Shown here piece by piece: positions 1 to 11,330 of a DNA stretch of 64,000 nt. Numbering within the stretch: the stretch's first letter is position 1; each line of letters begins with the position of its first letter. Below the pieces are notes generated by a model that was not told the DNA's origin, searched no databases, and worked only from the letters and a program-made list of their open reading frames with translations. Position numbers and translations under genes: made by a program. The stretch comes from Prostheceraeus crozeri. Taxonomy: Eukaryota; Platyhelminthes; Polycladida; Euryleptidae. Location of the stretch: positions 186,001-250,000 of the forward strand of contig CAJQUW010009052.1 in the NCBI GenBank assembly GCA_907163375.1, read 5' to 3'.

Positions 1-3000
1 ATAGAATTAGTATAAGATCTCTACGTTTGACGACGGTAATACTCACTTTTAGGCATTCAAAAATGAGCATGAAGATTCTTTTTGTAACTTTTAAAGTTGG
101 ATTAAATTAGTTTCATCAAATTACTCAAATTATTCGCGAATGAATAATTGCAAATGAAAATGATTTATGAGTACAGTTTTAGTCCCCGTTCAATAATGTG
201 GTCATTATTGAGTCGACCGTATTTTCAGGTCAAATGGCACAGAAATAACTGGTAAATTCATATGCAGTACCTGTATATGTACTACGTTGAAAATATCGCT
301 ACCTATTGTGAGAAGTGTGTGAACTTTTATCAGGGTGAAGAATTACGCACGAATAGCCATGTAAGATCGCAACTGAAATTAATTTTGAATTTCTGGTACG
401 CAGCATTGAAGCAAGGGAAAAATAAAAGGAAATGAAAGTAGAAAGTAAAGATATTTAAAAATGCAGGCATAACTGCTAGTGAAAATTTTGGTCATTATGT
501 ATCCGTGACGTGCATGCTATAAAAGTAGTGTTAATGAAGCAAGAGTTAATCGATTATTAACTATTGCAGATTGCATGACGCTCTAGTGCGATAAAGAATT
601 CGAAAATTGGGTGGATCCCAGCTGTCAATTTATTGAAGTCACTGATCAATCATTACAAGTGATTTCAAGCATGACAGCTCATATCGGCAGTCGGCATCAT
701 TCAAGCGCTTATTGTACTATGACGTTCAAGCATATTTTAAGATGGCAGGTATGACAAAACCGATGGATCAAATCTGTTTCGCTTTCAATCCTACAGTTAA
801 CGTTCATTCCATTTTGTGTGTAATTGAAATTTAATTGAATTTAAAGATCCAGCATTTAGTATTTTGCATATGCTATGCTTTTTTCGCACATTTCTACACT
901 GCACCCGAAGCATACCCCATTTTCTCGCAAAAAAAAATGCATGAAAGGACTAGCAACAATACATTACTCTGTAAGGGGTCATCAGAGATGCCCTATGTGG
1001 CTGCTAATAGCAAGGTTCCGGCCCATAACTTCCAAACTATGCCACATGCCACATGGCAGATTGGGTGCCAGACCGGAAGGCATCTCCAAACCTGAGGAAT
1101 CATACATAAGAAATAAACTGCAAACTACATGCGGCATTATTACAACAAAGGATAACAACAGATCACTCATACATTCCTCTGATTATATGAATTCGACGAG
1201 ATAAAAAACAACCAAACCTGACAAATCTATTTTTAGTGAAACATTTGATGCAGGAATAAACAAACGGATTTACTTTGTAGTCCTTTACTTGAAGACTTAC
1301 AAAATGCCGTTATTTCTAGACACAAGAGCAGATGCATTAGAAGAAATTCTAAAAGAAAATCTGATCAGTTGGGCTGCCAGTTAATATTTTTCAGGTGCGT
1401 ATAGAGCAGCTGGAGAAATGCTCTTGTCAACCTTATGATCCACGTCTGTGGTGCAAGCGTCATTCTCTTGGACATGGATCTTGACCTCCAAATAATTCGC
1501 ACATTTCTCACTACTAGGTACTCATACTTAGGTTGATTCCTTCCACGAGTGTGTGGAAGAGCCAAGGTGCTTGAGCTCAATCGAATAGCTTTGTGCACAT
1601 AACGTCACACCTGTGGTTGCTTAAACAGTACTGGTCTATCTAGCAATTATGGATGAACTTTAGCAGTGATTAATCCTCAATCTGACGTCCTCACGCGTCA
1701 GAATTTTCGTTCAGCACCTTAATAAACCTATGGGGCTTTTCAGACAGGGACGCGCGGTATGAATGGACCTCTAGAATCACTTATATTATGGCTAGAGCCA
1801 TAAAGTTTTCATTAATAATTCTTGCTGCTATTCTGGGCAGCTCAATTCCGCGGTAAGTTAGTGCTCTTATTCTCAATCCGATTTTAGCATTTCGAGTTCC
1901 CTTTGTCATTGTGGAAACGAATTCAACATTATTGTCTATTGGCAGTTTTTCCTCGTCTTTATGTGAGTTCTATAAGGGTCCAATGTTATCAATACAAATG
2001 TAAAAAGCGTCCATGAATCATTAGTCTGATTAAATCTAAAGATCGAGCACGCAGCATTTCTTCTCCTTCCTTCATTTCCGACGAAAGATCATGTTCGAAT
2101 CCAGAAATTCCCTTCACTCATATCATAATTCTATTCAAGTCTTCGTTATGATGAAGAGTTTCATATGCGAGTTTGTCCTCAATTCTCCTTTGTCAAATTT
2201 TCCCAACGTTTCCCTATTTCCTTTGCTGTTAATTTCTCCTCCAACTTAAAACAGTCTCTTCCTCCTCCCTCGCTTTATTCATCACTTTATTCATTATCTA
2301 CGTACAGTGTAATGCACATTTTCCACGATAAATCAATACATATAGATACATCTTTGTATAGGAAAACTTAACATAACCAGGTCTGGATCTAAAGTTTGAC
2401 GAAGGTTGCATTTGAACCACTAATTTTCAAAAAAAATGCTATTCAGACTAAGTTGCTGAAGTTAACAGTCACATGGGTAATCAATCTTATCAATCACCAT
2501 ATTTGACGACTTTTTAGCATATTTTGATATCCAGACGGAAAAATAACAGCAGACGGTGGCTCACTTGGTTTGGACAAAATAAGTGGAGTTGTGCTTAGTT
2601 GATTGCAGACGAAAAATATGTCAAGCTGGTGCATTTTTTGGGTTTCATCGTCTATTTTGTCATTTTTGGTATGATGAAGATGCTGGCAAGCAAGTTTTTC
2701 TACGTCAGATGCACATCTCTGTTATTATGTTGCTTTCATGAATGTCTTCATTAATGAGCAACAGAAAGAATGTGACCGTGAAAGTCAGTATTAAATTCAG
2801 TGACTCACTTAGGATGAATATACCATTTACCAGATTCTCATTCAGACAGTTATTCATGTATGGTAATAAATTGCGCAATCTAGCGAGATATCGACTGCAG
2901 ATAAGCATAAAAATCATGAACAACATAGTCAACAAACATAAAACAGGAAACAAAGTCAGAAACCTATCATAAATTGATGGGGTTTATTGCACGTTGAAGG

Positions 3001-5005
3001 ATTGAATTAGGATTCAAATATAATGTCTGATTTTGATTGTCTTATCAAAATTCCTCTATGCAAAAAAGGATTATCTATCTTTTCTTGAAGAATTAACAAT
3101 TAATGATCAAACACGTTATGTGGTGATGACCTGACGTTAGAATAGAAATAGGCAGGTCGGCAAGTGTTTTTTACTGTTCAACGCATCCCATTTTAAAGTG
3201 CTATGTAATTAAACTACTTTATCAATAGCACTTTAGAGCTATCATTCGTGACAATTATGTGGAAATCATTTGGGTGACATCAATCTGTAAATCTGTTCAA
3301 TGAGCATAAAAGTCTAGGCACACATCTCAACCTAAAGTGACATAGGATTTGCGAATTTCAGTGCTTAACAACAATGACAGCGATTATGTAATTGTGTCCC
3401 TTCCACCCCCTCTAATCACTGGTTATCATTTTGATAACGTCTTCCAGTAGAGCAATAAGTTGAACGACCCTCAACTCCTCGAGGTTCCAGAGTTTTATTT
3501 CAGAATCATAGCACTACTTCTTCAGATCACGTAGCGGCATTTTGAAAGTCTTAAAAAAATTATCACTGTCCAGTTTTTTGATTATACGTACTAGAAACCA
3601 TGGCTCCATCATATGCTTCCACGTCAATGTCATGGTACGGTAACATTGTCAATATGCTGGTCGCTGACGAACACAAGCAACTTTCTGTGACCAGAAATAA
3701 GTTAATTACATTTATAAGATAACCGTCTTTAAGAGCTTTAATGATATAACTGCAAATCACAGATTGACTGTCACACACAACCAGAATGCATCGCTTGTTT
3801 TAGAATCAATAGATAACAAGACACGAGACAGCAAAACAACATAAGTCTGTCAAAGAAGTATTGACAAAAGTCAACAATTGTTGATCGATGCGTGGAATTT
3901 ACCTATAAATGGAATTTTCAAATAAAACCATCAGTTTTATACTTTCGAATGGAAAGTCCGAAAGACGAAAGTCATTAAACATGCAACTTCTGAGACATTC
4001 AATAATTACATATTCATTTCTGTTTAGTACTCAACGTGAAAGTGAGATGGTGCAAGTTAAATAGACAGCATTGCACTAGACTAACCGCCTACTGAAGCGC
4101 TCGCTGCATTCAACAAGATTTCTACCTCTAAATGTAAAGTCGAGATGTGAGCACTTCACCCAGAACTTTGAGGACTTGCATTCACTCATGCTTGTATCGA
4201 CATTTTGAAATAACAGGGATATTCAAGAGAACTAAACTGAGTGCTGGAATTTTCATTTCTACAAATCGGAAGGCTGAATGAATTATCTCCATTAAAATCC
4301 ATCAATTTAGCTCTGAAATTAAACTGCAACGTGCCTATGAACCTCAGGTGCATCGAGATCCCGGAGCTGCTGATTCCCTTGCTTGATTCCTTGAGCATGA
4401 CTCAGAAATATATGACTATTAATGTGGAGCAATTTTGACGTGTGCTCTTTCAAATGGTAGTGTGCATTCATTTGCTCTAACTCGCTCATTTTCTTGCTAT
4501 AAATATCAACGTTAAACATGAATTTCTGAATTTTCATGAACTTTAATTATATCTTTAATTATTTACGTGTATAATTATGATGCCTAAATGGCAACCAGCA
4601 TGTGCTGAGAAGTACTTTTTTAATAGAAAGAAGGCAATGACAACATTGATTTGGACATAGAATCGGAGGATTTTGTTTCAAACATCATCTGCTCAATGAA
4701 AAAAATTTAATTTAAGTACCTTCAAATAAGGTTTGAAGAAGATTGGTGACTTTAAGCAGCTTAAAAGACCAAAATAATATCAGTTAAATGTGCTGGTTTG
4801 AATACAAAAAGTTTGAAAGAATGAGGCAAAATTTAGACATTTAATAAAGCAATTTTCACAATAGGTCCTAAATGGGACCATCCAGTACACCAAATCCAAG
4901 GATTTTTGGAAAAACGTTAGATTATGCACTAAAACTTAAGAAACACCCAACTCCCTATGGATACAGATAAGTAGATATCAATAAATCATACTGAGAAAAG
5001 GATAC
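1..5005. other. Non-coding stretch left of the Cav1 exon
   Basis: AT-rich sequence with no frame that I recognise. Because the calcium-channel exon at its right side is on the minus strand and ends with a splice donor, this stretch is inferred to be the start of that gene's next intron. I looked for the IS1 helix exon that should follow, on the minus strand, and did not find it, so the intron probably runs beyond the window. Confidence 0.55.
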
Positions 5006-5468
5006 CTCCATTCGACGATACTGATACACAGTTTGCGGATGGGGTTCTCTAGAGTCAGGCAATATAATGCACGTGGTGGACGTGGATTGACATTGGTGGA
5101 GCGGTTCGGTCGCGAAGGCGGCCGCTTGCGGGGGGCTACCGCCACTTGCTGTTCATCCTCGCCTCCATCTCCTTGCTGTTTGGCTGATGCGGCCGCTGAG
5201 AGAGTCGCGGACCAGGCGGAACTGAGCGGAGCATCCAGCTTGGACGGTTCTTCTCCGATTCTAGTGCCGAAATTGGCGTTAAGGAATGCAGTTGTGTTCT
5301 GGTTGTCGCTTCGCCCGTTGACCAAAGTCGGATGTGCGTTCGATTTCCTCTTTTCAGTTGTCGGTGTGAGTTGACGCTTAGTTGTGGATTGGCATGTGAC
5401 CATGTCCTTATCACATGAAGGCGAGTAATCGTCGTTGGGATTCGCCGTGGAGCGCACATTACTCATTT
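5006..5468 (-). CDS. Cav1: L-type (Cav1) voltage-gated calcium channel alpha-1, N-terminal exon
   Basis: Encodes the cytoplasmic N-terminus of the pore subunit of a plasma-membrane L-type calcium channel. From ATG at 5466 the frame gives 153 residues. The first ~85 are low-complexity and polar. Around residues 80-95 a Trp followed by Ala-rich sequence and AK resembles the W-A-A-A-K segment of vertebrate Cav1 N-termini. The diagnostic part is the end: [18 protein letters not shown] then a CISIVEW stretch, which matches Cav1 (RPPRALLCLTLKNPIRR in vertebrates) and not Cav2 or Cav3. The exon ends GAATGGAG before a GTATCC donor, splitting an Arg codon; vertebrate Cav1 genes have an exon boundary at the same place, just before helix IS1. 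A TTCTTCTACAG acceptor lies 2 bp before the ATG, so an upstream exon, possibly non-coding, is expected. The start codon is inferred. Confidence 0.85.
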
Positions 5469-7641
5469 CTGTAGAAGAAGCATTAGTCAGTCAGGGATCG
5501 ATATAAAATCAGGTCAATTGAACAATAACCGCACAGCAATAACCCGTTAACATGCTGTTTTTTGTGTTAGTTATTTCGATCAAAAATCCAAGCCGTCACT
5601 TTGATGACTTATAATTACATAATCTTAAAAATGAAAATTCGCAAAATGAATTCATGACTATAGCATGGAATGTCCTGATGATGGTCGCGTGCAGTGATCG
5701 AAAGTACTCGATAAAGAGCAATAGAGCATACTTTGAATATCTATTGTTTTCCACGGGCTCCCTCACAATGGAATTTCATGACTGTAATCACATAAAATCA
5801 TTACTGAAAGTTAGAAGTTAATTTGATTATCATATATCCCTAAATGTTCATCTCGGAACTGTTCTTGCTATGTATCGTCGAAAGTTTGATTAGAGTAATT
5901 GCTTACAGACTCAAAGGGAAGTTTCCGAGACTGCACCGGTAAATTAGAAATCAACGAGTAAAGAAATATAAATACAAACATGTGACACTGCTGTTTGGCA
6001 TTAATAGTAATAACAGCGCTATAAATTTGAAACTCTATCAAAATTTCTTCAAAATATTTTAAATAGCGAAGGTTGTAATCGTCTAATTACCATGATCTTT
6101 CAGGATGAAATCTCACATATTACCCTTGTCCTAGAATTGATGCATTGAAAATCATTTAAATCTCTTCAATACTCCCTTCTCGTGTATTGCCTGTTTCTCC
6201 ACCACCACATATACGCAACTAAATTGTTGAGGACAAGTTAATCTAGTTTATTCAGTAATTTATCAGCTAAAAAGATTTCTGATGCCCAGTTATTAAACCA
6301 GTTATACTGAAGCTATGCACTACACAAACGACACATAAAAATACGATGGCACTTCAAAAAAAATCTTGTTCCATAATATGTTTTATGATAATTTCATAAA
6401 TCCAGTAAGCATAATAGGAACATTGCGATTCATAATATTCCTTTTACTGCTCATAATGAAAGTTTACCAGCATGGGGAAAACATACATGTTCATCCCTAC
6501 TCATATTGTAGTTAAGAAACATCAACTAATTAGAGTAGAGCAACACGATAAAAAAGTTGGAAACAATATTGGGAAAATAATAACCCAATAAAAACTATTG
6601 ACAATTAAGGAAAACGTAGGCGATGTTATTCATAACTTCAAATTTTTCTCCGACACCAAGAATTAGTTGCGCAAGGTATATCATACACAGCTTTGCTTTA
6701 TTCACCAAAAATGTTAAAAACGTTTTAACTACATCGTACAATCTACAACTGTACAATCGATTCCTTGGAACTATACATGAAATAAAGAACGTTTTATAAA
6801 TACTTTCAGGAAATCTGAGCGATTTTCCTTCTGTTCTACAATGCCAAAATGACTGGTCAATAATCTCAAATTTTGAAGAATTTGTTATTTTTGATGATAG
6901 AGGAATAATGAGCTTCAATAAGTGAAATACCAAAAATATATCAAAGTTATATATATGGTTGTGGGAAGATCCTGTCACATGTGGGTATAAATCAAGTACT
7001 ACGTTCTATTTAATCGAGAAATGAATTCAATACCGTTAATGAAAAGCAATGAATGCTGTTATCAAACAGTCGCTCGACAGAAATTATTACTGTCATTCAA
7101 ATATTTAAGTGTTGACGAGCCACATCGAAGGACTTAATTTCATTTGCTTCTAAAGTTTGGTAAGATTATAAGAATGAGCTTTAACATTCTAATTTCAACA
7201 ACATTTGCAAATTCATGGACATCACAAAGTGAGTAAATCTGAGACGAAAGGAATCTACTACCACATATTAAATGAATATAAAAACGATTCAATATAAAAT
7301 TAACTTCAAGCATGAAATAACCCGATCCATAGGAAGGAGTTACCGATAAATTTCTTTATTTTTTTCATATTGTCTCATATGCATGGTTTACACAGATGAA
7401 TTCGAACAAAATTATCCCAACTACAAAGGAAAACCGAGAGAGAGTTCTTGCACAGTTTATTCATTTTATCATTGATGTGAAATTATAATAAGTCATTTTC
7501 GTCACTGGCAAACAGATGACATAGAAGTGAAATAATAAGAAATAAGAAATTTGCCATAATCATACCACTTAAGCTGGAGTAGCTGAGCAGCATACTAATA
7601 AACACTTCATTGAATTACCAACGAGGTACATTATAATTCAC
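5469..7641. other. Non-coding stretch, probable Cav1 upstream intron
   Basis: No coding, RNA or repeat feature recognised. It begins with the polypyrimidine acceptor of the Cav1 exon on the minus strand, so at least its left end is likely intronic. Confidence 0.5.
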
Positions 7642-7875
7642 CAACATTCAAATGGATAGATGAACGGAATGAGCACAGACATCTACTCAAGTATAGCAAG
7701 AGAGAGAATTGTTTTTGGATGCATTGCACAAGGTAGTTGCAACCATGGACAGACTAGGTACAACCCTACCTAATTGCACAAACTCATCTTGGGTGTCCAA
7801 AAGCAATTCACTCTCTCTTGCTTTGCCTCGGTAGATATCTATCTTTATTCCGTCCATCTGTCCTTTTGAACTGTT
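7642..7875. repeat. Diverged fold-back (inverted-repeat) element
   Basis: The left half (GGATAGATGAACGGAAT, then AGCAAGAGAGAG, then TTTTGGA) is repeated in inverted orientation on the right (TTTTGAACTG end, ATTCCGTCCATCTGTCC, CTCTCTCTTGCT). Arms are roughly 100 bp, meeting near 7760 around CCATGGACAG. The arms are clearly diverged with small indels, so this is an old MITE-like copy. No target duplication was found and no coding capacity is visible. Confidence 0.55.
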
Positions 7876-8203
7876 GCTATCTCGCTGATCACGAAGTATA
7901 AATGCTGATTTTTTTGCAGTCAGTTAACTGGCGCTATAAGCTCTCAAGTGATAGTGCCTGAAGTGATGGGTGCATTAGCTCATTGCTTCCTATGCAGCTT
8001 CATATACATTCTTTTTAGCATTGGTCTATAAATTGCAACTGTGCAATGATCAAGCACAGAAGAACAGATAACCTGCGCACATCAATAATTATATACAGTA
8101 TACAGCATAATTATAAACGTGATATTTCAGAGGTAAGCTATCCAATTGTATGACCTCTTGCCATTACCTACACTTTATGTCATGCAAACATTTTTTCTCA
8201 ATG
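7876..8203. other. Non-coding stretch
   Basis: Nothing recognised. Confidence 0.5.
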
Positions 8204-8442
8204 TCTAAAGAGAATGACAGCTATTAAGTCAATACAAGACACCAACACCCTTGATTCCCCGACCGCACTCGCCCAACCTAGGAATCGAACCGAAGTCCGC
8301 GGTGGAGTCCGTAGTGCCTGACGAGCTCGCACTACGGACTCCACCGCGGACTTCGGTTCGATTCCTAGTTTGGGCGAGTGCGGTCGGGGAATCAAGGGTG
8401 TTGGTGTCTTGTATTGACTTAATAGCTGTCATTCTCTTTAGA
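8204..8442. repeat. Near-perfect 239-bp palindrome with pol III B-box motifs
   Basis: Two 114-bp arms (8204-8317 and 8329-8442) are reverse complements with a single mismatch seen by eye (near 8277), around an 11-bp loop, CTGACGAGCTC. Each arm reads outward through GGTTCGATTCC, an exact match to the pol III B-box consensus GGTTCGANTCC, so the unit may derive from a tRNA-like SINE, though no convincing A box or cloverleaf is visible. The near identity means a recent inverted duplication, gene conversion between arms, or a fold-back artefact of sequencing or assembly. Open frames of 65-92 codons on both strands are mirror images and are not taken as genes. Confidence 0.9.
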
Positions 8443-8689
8443 TATTCAATGAACTACGACAGACCTTCGTTGTCAATAAACACTTTTTCTATGCGGGCTT
8501 TAATTTTAGACAATGCAGTAAAGTTGTAAGCTACTAGAAATTCTAGATGGATAAAATGTTTCAGATCTCTTTTTATTGAACAAATGTTTCATGTTATGTA
8601 AAAATAAGCGTTGATCGTATTCGAGCTTCGAAAAACAGACCTGTCTCTGTAAATTATCGCTAATAACATAGGAAAGGATGCTCAACGTG
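8443..8689. other. Short non-coding stretch
   Basis: Nothing recognised between the palindrome and the LINE fragment. Confidence 0.5.
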
Positions 8690-9560
8690 GTTATAAATGT
8701 AACTAAAATGTTAGAATTATCTTCTTCTTCAGACGCTGTCGATCCACTGCTGGATGAAAACCTCCACATGAACTTTCCAGGTTGCCGTCACCTGGGCCAC
8801 GATTATCCAGTTGGCTCCTCCCACTACCCTGATGTCGTACATCCAGCGAGTCTTCTATCTTCCCTCGTCTCACTGCGGTTCTGTTAGCGTCTGCAAGTTC
8901 ACTTATCATTTTCTCCAGATCTTCCATTTTGTTGGCGAATACTACGATGTCATCTGCAAACTTAAGGTGGCTCAGACACCTGCCGTCGATTGCTATGCCT
9001 TTTTGTCCCAATATAGCTTCATGAATGTCTCTTTCAAAAGGGCTGTAAATAATTTAGGTGATATTGAGTCACCGCGCCTCATTCCACTTTTAATCTTAAA
9101 AAGGCTTGCTTTCGTCCTCGATTCTCACAACTGCTCTGGCTTCCTCGCACAATCTTCTTAATGTGTGAATGTATTGCGTGTCAACTCCTTGTTTCTCCAA
9201 AGCTTTGAACACACATTCATGTTTACAGAATCAAAAGCTTTTTCGAAGTCAATGAATCCAATGCAAAGCGGTTGTCGATACTCGTTTGTTTTCTCGGTTA
9301 ACTGGCTTACAGAATGAATGTGGTCAGTCGTTGAAAAGTTTTTGCGAAATCCAGTTAGTTCAATTCCTTAATTTTCGTCTAGTGTTTTCGTAATACGGTT
9401 GCAAATTATCCTCGTAAAAAGCTTGTTCAAATGCGAAAGTAAAGTAATAGGTCTGTAATTTTTTTTAAATTTCTTCTGTAGCCTTTTTGTGAAGCAGAAT
9501 TATAGAACCGGTCTTCCAATCTTCTGAAATTTTATCACTCCGAATTATCAATCCGATCTA
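8690..9560 (-). pseudogene. RTE-like LINE reverse transcriptase fragment, broken
   Basis: Minus-strand relic of a non-LTR retrotransposon. Reading leftward, different frames give recognisable RT pieces in the right order: a fingers segment with ILLHKK; GFRKNFSTTDHIHSVSQL, then a LCIGFIDFEKAFDSVN block holding the first catalytic Asp; RRGDSI-like residues; and an open frame (8703-9011) with HLKFADDIVVFANKMEDLEK, the FADD catalytic box. After a deletion, the left end reads TRWMYDIRVVGGANWI and QQW in another frame, the usual RTE C-terminus. The pieces are out of frame with one another by several small indels, and the N-terminal endonuclease is missing. The clade is assigned from the C-terminal and FADD-box wording; it is inactive. 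Confidence 0.8.
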
Positions 9561-11248
9561 TCTATATATTTTGATAAGGAAATTATCCTATTTTTCTAAG
9601 AATTTACTAGCAATTTCATACAGAACCATAGAGAAAAACAGCTGTCATGCCTCCACAGGTAAACTGACAATTTGCTTGCTATGATCGCATGATCAAACCC
9701 TGTGATCGGTGCTGACCCGCATTTCAATGAATCTTTCCATCAATTTTAACTTAGGGTTTTCACTACAAATCAACCGAATGTTCGTCGATCGTGGTACAAC
9801 AATAAACAAGAGTTTCATACTTTAGGTGCTGAGGCAGGCTCCGTCCTTGATTTGCAAGGTTGCAGCTATATAAATACAAAAGACATCTTGCATTTAAATG
9901 CATCTTAAGTCAGCATTAACATCATTAAGTCAGAGCCTCTATGACTTCAGAAGCGGTGGAAGCATAGCCCTTGGATTTTGCAGATAATCGAATTTATTTT
10001 CTGCCATACCGTATTTGTGGTCATTTTCGGACAATTGCATGAAGATTTGAAAAATTGTTTGAACTCCAAATGTTACAAGCATATGTACATTGGACATATA
10101 TTAATATTGTATCCTGTTCTTCCGCATAGTGCATAACATGACATATTAGGTTTGAAAAACTCATGTTTGTAAAACCATGATTTTTCTATTCCTTTGATCA
10201 TTTAGATCAGATACACAGTCATGTTTATATGAACATTCATTTCTGAGGTTGCTTCACTCGTAATTTATTCTTTAGATAAAGGCAAGCTAGAATGATCCTT
10301 AGCTGTTTAACATGCACAAATTCATGATTGAATTTAACGTAAATTTAGTATCTAGAAATACGGTTCATGGGTCACAGGTCAATGCGGGTCACGGTTCATA
10401 GGCTAAGATGGTCACCAGGGTCACGGTTTTCAGTTCTGGCTTGGCTTATTCCAAACATCAGTCATATTCAAAAAGAAAGCTTAATACGAGTATAGCTCAA
10501 TAATCAGAATAGACTATCGGACTATATAGTACACATGCAACATAGAAAAACTTATGGTCAGCAGATTGAGAGAGTTAGACCATCCCAGTTAGCTGAAAGA
10601 CTAAAGGAAGCTAGCTGATTGATTAGAGGAAAAGAATTTAAATGACTTTATTCAATTATGCTGTAATACAGTCATTTGTTTTGTACAGTTCGGTTGCTAG
10701 TAACAATCATTACATTTGTTTATCGTCTCCAGCAGCGTCTACAAGCCATTTAATCTTGTTGAATAAAGGTCATATCACACTTGAGAGCTGAGATATTTTA
10801 CCGATGCGCTCTCAACTCTCTAGTGTAATAGCACCTCAAGAGCCATGAAGAGGTGAAACTAAGTATCAGTCGTAATAAAGGTTGTCACACTTAAAAAAAC
10901 CCTTCCGCAATTTTCAACCACAAACTTTTCCATTCCTGAAGTACCTGCAACTTCAAACTTACACATAGCCTACCCGTACTACCAGTATTAAACAATTGCG
11001 AAACAAACATATTTTTAGGAAAATTGAAGGTGACATCTAGAAAAACACACCACAAATATTAATTAATTAACCATATGCTTCACCGCAATAAGTAGCCGAA
11101 AAATTGCACACATGTGAAAGAAGATAGAGTTCACACCTCTCTACAAGTTCAGCCAAGATAACAGTAAAATGACAAAATCACTAACATAAAGCAGTAGGAC
11201 TCAATCATGCATAAAACATATTTTTCGGGAACACAAAATTCGACTTAC
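9561..11248. other. Non-coding stretch with a short imperfect repeat
   Basis: No gene recognised. Around 10360-10430 a short phrase (GGGTCACGGTTCATA and variants) recurs about three times as a degenerate tandem repeat. Confidence 0.5.
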
Positions 11249-11330
11249 CTTTGTAATGCACACGCTCTCATGGCAAGCGACTCCATCCCGGCGTTAGCTT
11301 AGAAAATGAACTCTAGCGGAAAAAAGAAAC
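11249..11330 (-). other. Candidate non-coding exon with strong donor (possible Cav1 5' exon)
   Basis: On the minus strand a GC-richer patch ends CATTACAAAG followed by GTAAGTCG, a near-consensus splice donor. Joining it to the Cav1 exon acceptor at 5468 leaves the Cav1 ATG in a frame with an upstream stop and no upstream ATG in that frame, so it would act as 5' untranslated sequence. A separate ATG in the patch (MESLAMRACALQ) would be an upstream ORF ending shortly after the junction. The exon's right boundary is not defined. This is inference from one splice motif. Confidence 0.2.

Noticed and set aside
5033-5374. 113-codon plus-strand frame across the Cav1 exon
   Set aside because: It is the antisense shadow of the conserved minus-strand calcium-channel frame and has no family features.
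8198-8529. Proline/arginine-rich frames on both strands over the palindrome
   Set aside because: They are mirror images produced by the inverted repeat and show no protein-family resemblance.
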